Positions 22,965-35,186 of a stretch of 64,000 nt of DNA are shown here, piece after piece. Source of the stretch: Quillaja saponaria (taxonomy: Eukaryota > Streptophyta > Magnoliopsida > Fabales > Quillajaceae); contig CM055608.1 in the NCBI GenBank assembly GCA_029379385.1, positions 21,698,350 to 21,762,349 of the forward strand, read 5' to 3'. The notes under the pieces are model-generated. The model made no database searches, was not told the origin of the DNA, and saw nothing but the letters and a program-made list of their open reading frames with translations. A program made the position numbers and the translations under genes. Within the stretch, counting starts at the first letter, position 1; every line of letters starts with the position of its first letter.

Positions 22965-24416
22965 TGATAGCTCTTCGAAAAAGAGTTATTCCATATCCTT
23001 ATGCTCATATTATTTTAGGTAAATTCTAGAGTTTTAGTTGGTTTTTGCTTAGTTTTAGTTGAACTTTTAGTTAAGTCCTTATTGCATTAGGGTGCTGAAT
23101 TTAGTTGTTTAATATGAGTTATAGTCAATAGTAACTCAGTTTGTGTCTTTTGAAGGTTAAATGTATGAATTAGTCCATTTAGAAGTCAAATTAGAGGACA
23201 ATTCAGACAGACCAACCTTTATGTGAGCAGTGTCCTATTGTAATTCAAAAAGGATGAATTTGGGAGCTGCGTCGAGACTCTGAACACTTAGGTGCCGCAA
23301 TGCTAAAGAAGTTGGAAATAAAGTTTTGCACAAAGAACGTGGCTCTACGGTGGTGAAGTCCAAGAGTTCAAGCATGAAGTCAAAAAGGAAGGCACCACAG
23401 TTCCATGAAGTGGAGGTTACATCGCCATTAATAAAGACAACTTCAATTTGGAACAGAAATCTTGGAGCCGCAACGTACTCCCATTAGAATTAGAATTTGA
23501 ATTGGGTTTTAACTATGAGAAAAAAGAATATACAAAGAGGTGAAGGTTGGAGATTAAAAATATACGAGTTAACTAAGTTTTTCTGGAGTTTAAGAGCTTG
23601 TCAATATGCAAGGAAGCAGGGATCATTGAAGCTTGAATATCGAAAACATTCATAGCTTTCTCTATTTCTACTCCTTCTTTACTTTTATTGTACTCTTTGA
23701 TGTTTATTATTATTAAATCCATGTTTACACTAAGTAACATGGAGTATTTTCCTTCCTAAAATTGCAATTAGAACTTAACATGTAACTTCATAATATTTTA
23801 TCTATAGTTTGCTTAGGTTTTGGTATATGATCTATCTAATTCATTTTATGCTTAGTGCTTCTAATTGATTGGTCATCTTTAAATTGAATTGGGAAACCTA
23901 AAGGAACTTGGAAAAAAGAATTTATGTTTAGCCTTGAATGAATTAGCACTTGGTTGAATTTTATTTGTGTATAGGATAGGAATATACCTATATGTTTTGT
24001 GTAGCCAATTTAGGTCTAATCTCAATGAGTCTTGTTTAACTTGATTCACATAGGAATATAGTGAATCGGTTAAGTAAGGTATTATTATAAGACATAGGAT
24101 TATACTTATAATTGATTAAGAACCCTTGGTTAATAATTATTTGTCATCACTATGCAAGATAAGATAATACAATTCAAGTGAAGTGCTGAGAGAAGTTGTA
24201 GTTTTAGCCTTATCTCCAATATATTCTTGTGTTAATTCGCTTTTAGTTTATAATTAGTTTGCAATCAACCCAAATCTCAACCGTTTGAATAATATTAGAA
24301 TTGCTAATGTTAGTACTTAGCATAATATTTGAAAAATCCTCGTAGGAACAATCTCTACTTTATCATTTTATTACTTGAGGACGATACGTGCACTTGCATT
24401 AGTTAAATTCGTGTCA
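22965..24416 (+). repeat. Athila-type LTR (family A), full length
   Basis: About 1452 bp, from TGATAGCTC at 22965 to GTGTCA at 24416. It is the most complete family A copy and was used to read the others. Repeated words such as TGCCGCAATGC, GCTCTACGGTGG and GAGCCGCAACG lie at 23270-23480. A weak TATA-like ATATACAAAGAGG is near 23529. It is the 3' LTR of the element inserted in the Tat-like gag. Confidence 0.75.
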
Positions 24417-25010
24417 ATACGTACGTTATGATCGAACAACATATGATTGTGATAACCCAAAGGAACCTAATTATTATTACCGGATTTTGTGGTACCATTG
24501 CAAAAAATGGTTAGTTATCCACATGAGTTCGGTTAATATTTTATGGATACCCTAGCGGTGATTGGACCAATTGTATATTTAGATCTCCCACGTTGGCTTT
24601 AGCTACCAAGTTAGACATTACTTGTGGAAAATTAGTTTGACCATTTCTTAACTTTATACTACCGTAAGTATTAGAAAGCTAAGAAAGTATTTACCTCTTG
24701 TCAAATTTGCATCTGACACTTCTCTAGTTGCTTCTCGAAATCCAACTTCATTCTTTAAACCAATTCATCAATATTATATTCTAGCTAAAGCCATTAATTT
24801 GTTGTTATTTTTTGACCAGAAATGTAACTTCATGATTTGCATCCATATTCAAGAAGTTACTCCATTTATAGCATTGTCCTTCCCTATTGGATCAAACTAC
24901 TCAATGAATCTAAGGGTAGTGTAATGTTCACCAACCTTGTTCTCTGTACTTGAGAAAGGGATTGAGTTTCCATAACTTGATTCAAACCACTGATAAGGAA
25001 TGTGTTTGTT
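24417..25010 (-). pseudogene. N-terminal gag part of the Tat-like element, right of the insertion
   Basis: Inferred continuation of the gag broken at 16774. The minus strand reads PLGYHNHMLFDHNV just outside the LTR end, joining in sense to PVVSQHVLLGNQNVSS at 16774-16727. Further upstream in sense is a Lys/Glu/Gln-rich stretch (LDFEKQLEKCQMQI, near 24755-24710) of the kind found at the start of these gag proteins. Stops are present. The evidence is composition and position, not a firm motif. Confidence 0.45.
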
Positions 25011-26217
25011 GTCACATCCTACACATATAGTGCATCTAGAGTGTAACAAAATGGCTATTTATATGTGCCTGCTAGTGTTAGGCCTAGAGCCTGTCTATGA
25101 AAGTAGATTATGAAATTTGTTGTTTTGGATTTCAAATTAATTCTTGGAAATCATGTTATGAACAAAAGTAAATGATTGATGGCAAATGAATTTTGTAAGG
25201 TACGTTAAGTGTGTATGTTTTTATTAAATTGTTATGTGTAAAGTTGTGTGAATTGCAATCCAAGTCTTAAGGTTATTGACATAATACTAACTTGATTGTT
25301 TTGAAATTGTCTACTGTAGGAAATAAAAGGAAACACTTAAGGATACTAAAATTGTCCAAAAAAGTGATTCTGGACCAATGTTCACTACAATGTTGATATC
25401 TAATTCTAAAGGAATCCAAAGCAAGTTCCATTGATGCATTAAATAATAGACTTATATAGATTTAAACAGGTATATCATATGTAAATTTTGGTTAAGTATA
25501 TCAATGTAATTAATTCGGAGTCGGGAAATTGACCCAAATTCTGCAAAACGCAAAATTCTAACAACTTTGACCTTACCTTAGTTAATTGACCGTAACTTCC
25601 TTTACGAAAATGCAAACCTAGTTCTGTTTATCGGATAAACTAGTAGACACATACACATTTCTAATTATGTATATAGGTTCTAATTGGATGTGTTAATTAG
25701 TACATTTAAATAATTAAACTAGAAGAAAAATTTATACACTTGAAATACGTCAATATGTAATAATATGACTTTGTGTCTGTATGATGTGATTACTTAAGAT
25801 AGAAAGAATGATCACTAAATTAATATAAAGTGATAGTATGGGTTTCAGTGTAACTAAAGGAAATATAAATGTCTATGGATAAACTTTACATGGGAATTTA
25901 GAAAATTGATGGCTAAATTAGTGATTGTATACCTAGATTGATGTTTGTTGGTTTAGGTGTGTGTATATATACATGAGTTCAAGTTGTGTAAGGGAGTTTG
26001 TGTAATTAAGAACACCAATAAGTGGTGGACATGTATACAGTTAAATATATACATGGGCATTAAAGGAATTAAGGGAGGTTATTAGTGGTAAGAGAGCTGT
26101 TAGTGGAATGTGGTGTGTTAAGTGAGTAATACATTGTTCATACTCTTCATTAATTTAACTTGAGTGTTGATTATGTTAATTGAAAGCTTTAATCACACAC
26201 ATGTATATATATACATC
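25011..26217. other. AT-rich DNA, no gene seen
   Basis: No ORF above about 60 codons and no recognised motif. Text such as the GACCGTAACTTCC block near 25590 resembles long Ty3/gypsy LTRs, but I found no matching second copy in the window. Confidence 0.4.
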
Positions 26218-27387
26218 TGTCACGACCCAAACTGGAGTCATGACCAGCAAATGGATCAGGGTGAACATAGGCCCAGCATGATCTAAACAAGCCTACAACA
26301 GTTCTCGAAAATGAAATAAAACTACAATAGTCTATTTAAAACTCGGACGATCAAATGGTTGTAAATCTGATAGAACAACATCATAATACACAAATGGTAA
26401 TCCATGACCAAAAGCACATATCTAAACAAAAACAAATCCCAGAATATGGTTGCAATGAAGTATAATTTATAAATATATAGATACAAAATGATACAAGTAC
26501 AACTAGGCCCAATAAGCCAAAACAAAGGTTGGACATACTAAAAGAAACTCCACACGGACACCTTCTCCCGACCCAAAACTTGAAATCCAATATCAGCCAT
26601 CTGAAAACCAAACATCAAACTAACAAGGGCGAGTCACAAAGACTCTGTGAGTATACAGTACGTAATATAACAGGCGATGAAACAAGTCAAAGCACAAATG
26701 TTTTATCAATAATTAGTTTACATAAGATACAATGACACATTTGAAAACATAAGCAATAAACTGTTATCAACAACCATTTGGTGAAAGAGTTATAATGGAA
26801 ATCTTAAAACAATGTAAATAAACCATTTGACATAACCATTTTACGAAAAGCTCCTATAAACATTATACATAAAAAATGTTTAAGGGACTTAAAATGAGAT
26901 GGTTGAGTTTTTTTTAGCCCAGTTAAGGAGCAGATGTTGCTGCTTTTGTTCAAACATTAGCAAAAGCAGCAACACATGGTTCTTTGTTCTTGCATTGCTT
27001 TGATGATGATAGGTAAATGAGCTTGATTGAGTGGGAAATTATGAAATGTTACTGAACAAGTATTGTAGCAGACATGTTAAGGAATGATTTTGTACCTTTA
27101 TTGAATTTAAATTAGCAAGTTTTACTTGATAATAGCATGGAGTTGAGTAGGCAGATTTTAGGGTTTCCTATATCAGTTGCTTTTCTTTATGTTCTAATAT
27201 GAGATTTTTTCATTTTTATACACTGAAAAATTCATTTTTATTTTCTGAAAATTGAAGGATTTATGTGTTGAACCAAAATGCTTTCGACTAAGGGTCCTTT
27301 GTTGAGTTTGAAAGTGAGAATACATGTTTTGCATGGGATAATATATTAATGTTCTTATCACAACTTTTGAGTTTATAATACCCATTT
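26218..27387 (-). repeat. LTR 3' portion, distant relative of the chromovirus LTR family
   Basis: Starts TGTCACGACCC then GAGTCATGACCAGC, parallel to TGTCACACCC and GAGGTATGACTGGCC at 27388 and 29458. A GAGTCACAAAGACTC block at about 26632-26646 sits where GAGTCACAAGGACTC sits in the next copy. By comparison with the solo LTR at 56741-60854, these are LTR 3' ends read on the minus strand. A 14-bp-arm hairpin lies at 26935-26974. Confidence 0.55.
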
Positions 27388-29457
27388 TGTCACACCCTAA
27401 AATAGAGGTATGACTGGCCAGAGAGATGGATAACCACACCCTGTAACCTTGAATACTCAAGTACTGTGCATCTTTGACTCTTAAACACATTACAATTAAG
27501 ACTAATAAAATATTACTGGATTAAAGTAAAATCATGACTCGGTTATTAAACATAAAACATTTACTGAAACTTCAGCAATAGTTCCCCGTAAAGCGGAACT
27601 TGCCTATTACACATATATATAGCCTGTTACACAGTCAACAGTAAACCCATAGCATCATAAAATACAAAGGAGCTCTGCTCCTAACAAAATATGAAATCAC
27701 TATGGTTAACTCAATATGTATTTATAACCACAATGCAAAACACTTAAAGTGACTGCAAGTGTTGTTCCTTAAGCCTCAAGTGTGCGATTCCAAGAAATAC
27801 CTTGTTATAGCAATGTCGGCAAGTAACAAATTCTAACACGGCAAATAGTGGTTTCCTGAAACAAAAAATAATAATAATAAATATATATAGATATATAACA
27901 AAGGAAAGAATGAGTCACAAGGACTCAATGAGCAAACCACATACCCTGAGGGTACTAGTATCACACAACACATATATCACTGATTAATTTCATGTCTAAA
28001 TTTAGTTATACGCGAACATACTTATAGCTATCATACATTCACGATTCATATAATTCACACCTTTTAACATAACAACCAAAATTATTCAAAGCAATTTAAG
28101 CATACAAGTAAACAAAGGGTCAACGAGTAACTCAGCCCCGCACAGCAATATCACCCCCCACGAGGCATTTACGTGCCCGCACAACAGATTAATTTTCCTT
28201 AAATAATCCATACCACCAGGGCTGAGCACTCAACTTTTAAAAAAACATTTATCAAAATCTGAATATCTCAGAATTTCAAATTAGAATATCTTAGGTGCAC
28301 CTAGATTTTACTATTAGAAATAATAATCATTTCTTAAAATTTTCACTGTGTTGACCCTTATCAACCACAAGTAATATCAAACCAATATATTTCAAATAAC
28401 GCATTGAAATATTGTACTTGCTTATTTCTTAATATAGCACAGTAATTCAAGTATACATATAATTACATATAATAATCTAGCAACCAAAGTGTACGTAATT
28501 CACTCACAAGGCTCAAAAACTTGGTTTGTCAGTCCATTTAGTCTACGAAGGTATCAGAATGTCCTCGACACAATATATAACTAAAAATCCACAATTTATA
28601 TGTTTACAATAATTATTTCAAAGTAAATTACTTAGTCCATTTATCCTGTATATATATATATATATGTTTAACATACTTCCTAAAAATCAATTTATCTTGA
28701 GCACTTACTGAATATTCTAACTAATAGATTTATATATAAAAAAATTAATAACTTCAACTCATGTAGAATTTTAAATTCCTTGAATCCAATTTAGCCTAGT
28801 TAAATGCCAGGACTCCTAGCTAACTACTAATCTCACTTAATTAAACTAAAAGGAATTCCCAACAATTCTATTATACTAAGAAAGGGCAACTCCTAAATTA
28901 TCATACTTAAATCATAAATTTCCAATTCCAATGAATACCTATAACCACTATCTATATGTCCATTACCGATAACCTTTGATTCACCATTAACAACTTTCCT
29001 AATTAGATTTTTATATTCTAATATTCTTAGTTTCCATTATCCAATGTGTACTTCCAAGTAATATTCACAATTCTATGGAGGACATAAGGTATACAAGTTT
29101 CATGTCTCCCAAAGAGTTAAATTGAATCACATATTTAATCACTTCCAATTCCATACAACCCACGGCTAGACAAAAGAAACAAGAAAGTGTAATTGTCATG
29201 TTAAGGCAACTAAGGAGTTACACTATTTGTCCATCACGGCTACAACACAAAAGAACAAAACTCATTCCTCAATTTCATGGTAGCTCCATGGTTGAAACAT
29301 CAAGATCCATGGAAATAAAGTATACTACAAAGAATAAGCAAGAAGTTAACTAATATGGGAAGCATATGGCATAATTCTAAAACAACCTAACAAGGTGAAT
29401 GACAAGAATTTACCAAACCAAGTAATACCCAAAACAGGGCTATTTCCACAACATTTT
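27388..29457 (-). repeat. chromovirus-type LTR, 3' portion, minus strand
   Basis: Begins TGTCACACCC, GAGGTATGACTGGCC, then collinear with 29458 onward for over 1.1 kb (TGAATACTCAAGTACTGTGC, CTCAGCCCCGCACA, CTAGGTGCACCTAGATTTTA). On the minus strand it is the last about 2 kb of an LTR of the solo-LTR type. It is interrupted at 29457 by the fold-back copy. Confidence 0.7.
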
Positions 29458-32102
29458 TGTCACACCCTCAAATAGAGGTATGACTGGTCGGAGAAATAGG
29501 TAACTATACCCCCGTAACCCTGAATACTCAAGTACTGTGCATCTCTAACTTATAAACACATTACAATTAAGACTATTAAAATATTACTGAATTACAATCA
29601 AATCCGGACTCGACTTTTAAACATAAAATGATTATTGAAAATATCAGCAGTGGTTCCCCGTAAGATAGAACATGCCCACAATACATATAAACAACATGTT
29701 TACCAAGTCAATAGTGAATCATAGCATCAGAATATCCAGAGGAGCTCTGCTTCTAATAAAACATGAAATCACCATGGTGAATTCAATATATATCTAACAA
29801 TAATGCATAACACCTAAAGTGACAGCAAGTATCATCCCTTACGTTCTAAGTATGCGATTTCCGAGATATATCTTGCTGCAGCAGAGTCAGCAAGTAGCAA
29901 ATTTTGTCATGGCTAACAGTGGTTTCCTAGAAACTAAAAAAAAAAAAAACGACAAGAAAGGAAGGAGTGAGTCATAAGGACTCAGTGAGCAAACCATGTA
30001 CCTTAAGGGTACCAGCATCATATAACACATATATCATAGCTTAAACTCGTATTTAAATTACTTATGCACGTACGTAATTATAATTATCATACACTCATAA
30101 TTCACGTAGTTCACGAATTTCAACATATCAATCAACTCATACAAATAAACAAACAATTAACCAAACAAAAGGCCAATGAATAACTCAGCCTCACACAACA
30201 ATATCTTCCCCCACCGGGCATTTATGTGCCCGTACAACAAATTAATTCTCCGTACATAATCCATCCCACTGGGGCTAAGCACTCCATTTGTTTTTAAAAT
30301 AATTGTCAGAATCAGAATAACTCATATCAAATGTCAAATCCAAATATCCTAGGTGCACCTAGATTTTAATTTTGGAAATAATTAAGAAATCATTCTTAGA
30401 AAATTTCACTTTGTTGGCCTTTATTAACCACACTCAATATCAAGCAAATATACTTTTAATTAAATCACTGAAATAATGTACTTGCGTATTTCTCAATATA
30501 ACATCAATTCAAAAATACACATAATTGCACATAATAATCTGGCAACCATAGGGCATGTAATTCACTCACTAGGCTCAAGAACGAGATTCATCAATCCGTT
30601 TAACCTGCGATGGTATCGAAATATTCTCGACACGCTCTAGAACTGAAAAAAAAAATTCATATGTCAATTTATACGATCGTAGTATAACCTCTTAACTCCA
30701 TAATTTACTTACATTCTTATTATTGAATTAAACTTAATTTAATTATCTAATGTTAATCAAGAGCTAAAACTATCTATTCTCATTATAAATATCATTAAGT
30801 TTTTATTATTTTTATTTTTATTTTAATCTAGATTCATATATTCCTTACCACATAATGTACAATTCATACTACTTGACATGTAATGGCTTAATAGAAAATT
30901 TTCATAAAGAAATCTATATAAGTTAATATATAAGCTTAGTAATTAAAAGATTATGACCATAACGTTTATGAACTAAGTATTATTTGGAACTATGAATTTC
31001 AGTTCCAAATCCTATTGTAGACCTAATGAGATGCGTGAATGCAAATGTAAATGATGAATGAAATCGGTTAAAGGTGAATGGTTAATTGTTATCATTTGGT
31101 TGCTAGAATAGTTTATTTGATTGTTTGATATATTTGTGTATATATATATATATGTTATATAGAGCTGAATAAGAATTGTATTGTTATGATTGAATTATGT
31201 GGATTGTGTTTGATATTTGGAATTGTTTATGGTTAATAAGAGCCAATGAAGTAATTTTTCTAAAATGATCTTACTTCCGAAAATGAAATCCAGGTGCACC
31301 TAGGATGTTTTAATTTAATCTTCTGATATGATATTTTTCTAATAAGTATTTTTTAAAAATTGAGTGCTTAGCCCCAATTGGTAGATTTGGAAATAGTAAT
31401 TCTGTTTCTGATTCTATTTAGTGTACAGGCGTAAAACTGTCATAGGAGATGGTGTGCGGGGCTGATTACTTTATAACTATATAAGTGCAACATTAGTGAT
31501 TTTATGATTTAGAATATGTTGATATATTAAATGACTATATATATATATATATTATATTATATTACTTGTGTTGGATGATCCTATTTTTCACTAACTAAGT
31601 CTATAAGCCACACTCTTCTTTTGTGGTTAATTTTGAAGATGGCTATCATCAATAATGGACTTTGCCAAGTTTTTGGCTTCAAGGTAATTCTTTAGAATCT
31701 CAATCTTGAAGTCAAAGGTTAAAAATTTGCAGTCATACTAGAGTTGTGGGGTATCTGATCTTATATTGTGTAGTAGTCTAGTTATTTGTTATTGTGATGA
31801 GAAACGAAACATAGCTCCTTGTTGTCTTTGTTGTTGTTGTTGTTGTTATTGTATAAAAAATGATTGTGTGTTTATATTATATAGGCACGTTCAACTTTAC
31901 GAGGAACCTCTGCCAGAATTTTGAATAAATTGTTATAAGTTTCAGCAAATAAATTTATTTCATTAACTCATGTTTTATAACAATTATTTTTACTCTTTAG
32001 TTTAGTCAAGAATCATGTTCGTTTCTTATTTTTGAAGTCAGGGTTACAAAGGTATGGTTATCCATTCCTTCAACCAGTCATACCTCTGTGAGGGGTGTGA
32101 CA
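29458..32102. repeat. fold-back of two LTR 3' ends, about 2.6 kb
   Basis: Left arm (29458 to about 30640) is an inverted LTR 3' end starting TGTCACACCC. Right arm (about 31020-32102) is a direct LTR 3' end finishing GGGGTGTGACA. The arms share CTAGGTGCACCTAG / AGGTGCACCTAGG, the GTGCGGGGCTGA block and its complement, and the last 60 bp. The middle 350 bp is AT-rich and unpaired. The outer 5-mers (ATTTT and TTATT) do not match. Confidence 0.65.
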
Positions 32103-32198
32103 TTATTAGTCATACTTACTAGTGAAAGCAATGGTTGAAAAGGATTTAGGCTAATTTTCCTAAAAGGACTTAGGACTTTTAATGCTGACATAGATGCA

Positions 32199-34760
32199 AT
32201 GGAAATGGTTGAGGCTACAATAGAAAACCTTGACATACTTATGGAGTTGTATGTTGAACACTCTGTAGATGAAATTGAAGAAGTAGAATTTCTTTTAGCA
32301 GCCTTTGCACCTCAGGAAAACTCACGACCAAATGTGGTTAATCAGAATAAGGGTAGAGATGAATCTGATGTAGAAATTGTTGATAAGGAAAACTCACAAC
32401 CAAATGAGGATAATAAGGGGGTTGATGAACCTAATGTGGAAATGGTTGATAAGGAAAGTGAAAGGGCTGAAGCTGGTGTTGAGTAGGGTGAAAGTGAAAA
32501 AGTTGAAGCTAATATTGAGAAGGGTGAAACTAAAATGGCTGAATCTGGTGAGAGTGAAAGTGAAAGTGAAGGTGATTCTGAAAATAGTCTAGAAGGGTGT
32601 GAGATACCTGATATTGATGAGGATAGAGATGATGACCAATTTTGATGAAAATGTAGATGAAGGTGTGGAAGATGTTGACATCTATGAAGAAAATAGTGGA
32701 CTAAAAAAATGAGGGTGAAAAGGCCTGCTAAGAAGAGTTCTGCTAAAGCATCTACTTCATCCTTTATGCTTGACTTGGATGGTGAGTATGATATTAAAGA
32801 TGAGTATGAAAGTGATGACTTAAGAAGTTCTGTTGGTTTTGATGAAGGTGGTAATGGTGACAGAGGAAAGAGGTACGAGGAGGCTGATATGTGCAAAGAT
32901 TTTATCAGGGAAGTTGGCATGGAGTTTACAAACTTGAAACAATTCAAGGAAGCAAATTTTGAATGGTCTTTTCTTAATGGTAGAAAAACCAAACTTACAA
33001 AAAATGACAATCTTAGGTGTAGGGCATAATGTAAGGAAAAATGTGGTTGGTATGTTTTGTGTAGTGTAGCAGAAGAGAATGGTCAATTTAAGATTAAGAC
33101 AGTTGGGGAGAATTACACATGTAATAGATTATTGGATAATTATTTTACTAACTCTAAGAGGGTAGCTGATACAATTATTGACAATGGTAGGATAAATTCA
33201 AATGTGAAGGTTAATGATTTGATAAGTGCTTATAGAGAGAAAGATATTGTTGGAAAATCTACTACAGTTGCATATAGAGCAAGAGTGAAAGCTGTGAAAA
33301 TTATTAATGGGACACACAAAGAGCAGTATTCAAAACTTTGGTCATATTGTGCTAAATTGAGGAGGTCAAGTCCTAGGACTACATGTTAAATAAAATTATA
33401 GGGACCTCAACTTGAATTACAACCTTTATTCTAAAGATAGTGCATTTGTTTTGAGGATTGTAAAAAAGGATTCTTGGCAACTTGCAGACCAATCATAGGC
33501 ATAGATGGATGTCATTTAAAGGGAGAGCTTCATGGACAATTGCTGGTTGCTATTGTTTTGGACCTAAATGATTAATTTTTTCCCTTAGCCTTTTTAGTAG
33601 TAGAGCAAGAAACCAAGGATAGTTGGACATGGTTTCTAGAAAGATTATTGGATGACATTAAGGATATGCAAAAGAATAAGTGGGTTTTTATTTATGATCA
33701 ACAAAAATTAAGCCTTATTCTCATATTTTTGTTTCACTAATTATTTGTAAGCATTACTTTTTTTAATATTCAACTGTTTTGGTTTCAAGACCTGGTTCCT
33801 AGAGTTGTTACAGGGAGTTATAAAATATTTGTATGCTAATTTTAAGTTTAGGTGTGGTGGGAGAATATAGTTAAGGGACCTTGGTTAAGGGACCTTGTGC
33901 ATGCAACTACCAAGGCACCCTATTTTACTCTGTGGGAAAGAATAATGGGTGAGTTGAAAAAAATAAATAGTGATGCATATGATTGCTTAATAGATGTGCT
34001 AACCAAGTTATAGATTAGACATGCATTTAGATTTTATCCTAGAAGCGATGTTGATGAACAATATCACTGAAACTTTTAACAAAGTTATACTTCCAGTTAG
34101 GGATAAGCCCATCATAACCATGTTTGAGTAGATTAGGGATTACCTAATGAATAAGTTTAGTCAGATGAGAAGAAAGTTGGCTAGATACAATAGTGAGATT
34201 ATGCCAAAGATTAAAAGAAGATTAGACAAAGAGATAATACATTGTTGTATGTGGACAACAAAGTGGGTAGGGGATGGGAAGTTTGAAACTTCATTCTTAA
34301 TGGAAAAATTTATGGTTGACTTGGATGAACACTATTGCAATTGCAGGAATGACTTTATTATGTTATTCTACTATCATTTAATATGCTTATGGGTTTTAAT
34401 AGCATTGATTGCTGGCTTAGCAGGGTATAGAAGCTAACAAGAATCCCATGCAGACATGCAATACGTTGCATTTATTTCAAAGAGGGTGCAGCTAAGGACT
34501 ATGTCAGTGCATACTACAAGAAAGAGGCATATGCTAAGTGTTATGAGCATATCATTCAACCTATAAATGGTGAGATAATATAGCCTAAAGCCACTGGAGA
34601 TCCAATCATACCCTTACAACAATAAAGGGCACCTAGAAGACCTAAGAAGAAAAGAACAAAGGGACAAAATGAGACTAAAGAGACTAACCCTCACAAATGG
34701 AAAAGGTCCAAAACCAATTTAAGATATGGAAGGTGTAATAAATATAGACATAACAAAAGG
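32199..34760 (+). pseudogene. MULE (MuDR-like) transposase, decayed
   Basis: Transposase of a Mutator-like DNA element. An acidic N-terminal stretch (32199-32640) leads into the MuDR DNA-binding domain: MEFTNLKQFKEANFEWSF near 32920, then CKEKCGWYVLCSV at 33031-33070 just after an in-frame TAA. The MULE catalytic core begins PIIGIDGCHLKGELHGQLL near 33490, with the first catalytic Asp in GIDG, and WTWFLERLLDDI near 33630. FIYDQQK near 33690 carries the second Asp. The zinc (SWIM) finger is represented by TRIPCRHAI and YYKKEAYAKCYEHIIQPING at 34435-34575. An RPKKKRTKGQNE basic tail is near 34640. At least six stops and several frameshifts rule out function. Confidence 0.88.
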
Positions 34761-35186
34761 TCCTATAAAGTTGCTATGACATTTAATGATGAAGAACTTA
34801 AAGGTGTATGAGGGTTTGCTATAGGTGCAGGGTCCAATTTTGCATTTGCTAGGATTGATAGGCCTACTGTGGTTATTGAGACTGGTGTAAGGGGTATAAG
34901 AAGGGGACTGAGAGGTAGTGGGAGTGGTAGGTCTGCTAGAAGGGGAGATGTTAGTGGTAGGGTTAGAGAAAGAGGTGGAATTAGTGGTAAGGTAGGTGAC
35001 ATTGCTGGAAGAGCTGTAAATAATGCTAAGGGTGGCGACATTGAAACTGCAAAAAATTCAGGGTCAGTAATAGAAGGCAATGGTGCTTCAAGGTTAGGAC
35101 TTGCTTGTGCTTCTGGGTTAGGAACTACGGGTACTTCAGGGTCAAGACTTGCAGAAGCTTCTGCAACAGATATGAAGGGTAACTAA
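34761..35186 (+). pseudogene. zinc-knuckle and Gly/Arg-rich tail of the MULE transposase
   Basis: A knuckle-like CNKYRHNKRSYK (34736-34770; the middle Cys and final Cys are lost) is followed by a Gly-, Arg- and Ser-rich open frame at 34869-35186 (105 codons, RRGLRGSGSGRSARRGDVSG). Low-complexity tails of this kind occur at the C-terminus of MULE transposases. The opposite-strand frame at 34763-35080 is its Pro/Leu-rich mirror. Confidence 0.6.

Noticed and set aside
24490..24510. TGGTACCATTGC-AAAAAATGG resembles a degraded Athila primer-binding site
   Set aside because: It lies about 74 bp past the LTR end inferred from alignment with the other LTR (24416), and the DNA there reads better as minus-strand Tat-like gag.
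32342..33010. 222-codon minus-strand ORF, the longest in the window
   Set aside because: It is antisense to the acidic N-terminus and DNA-binding domain of the MULE transposase, and its Ser/Leu-rich text mirrors that acidic sequence.
34763..35080. 105-codon Pro/Leu-rich minus-strand ORF
   Set aside because: It is the mirror of the Gly/Arg-rich tail of the MULE transposase.
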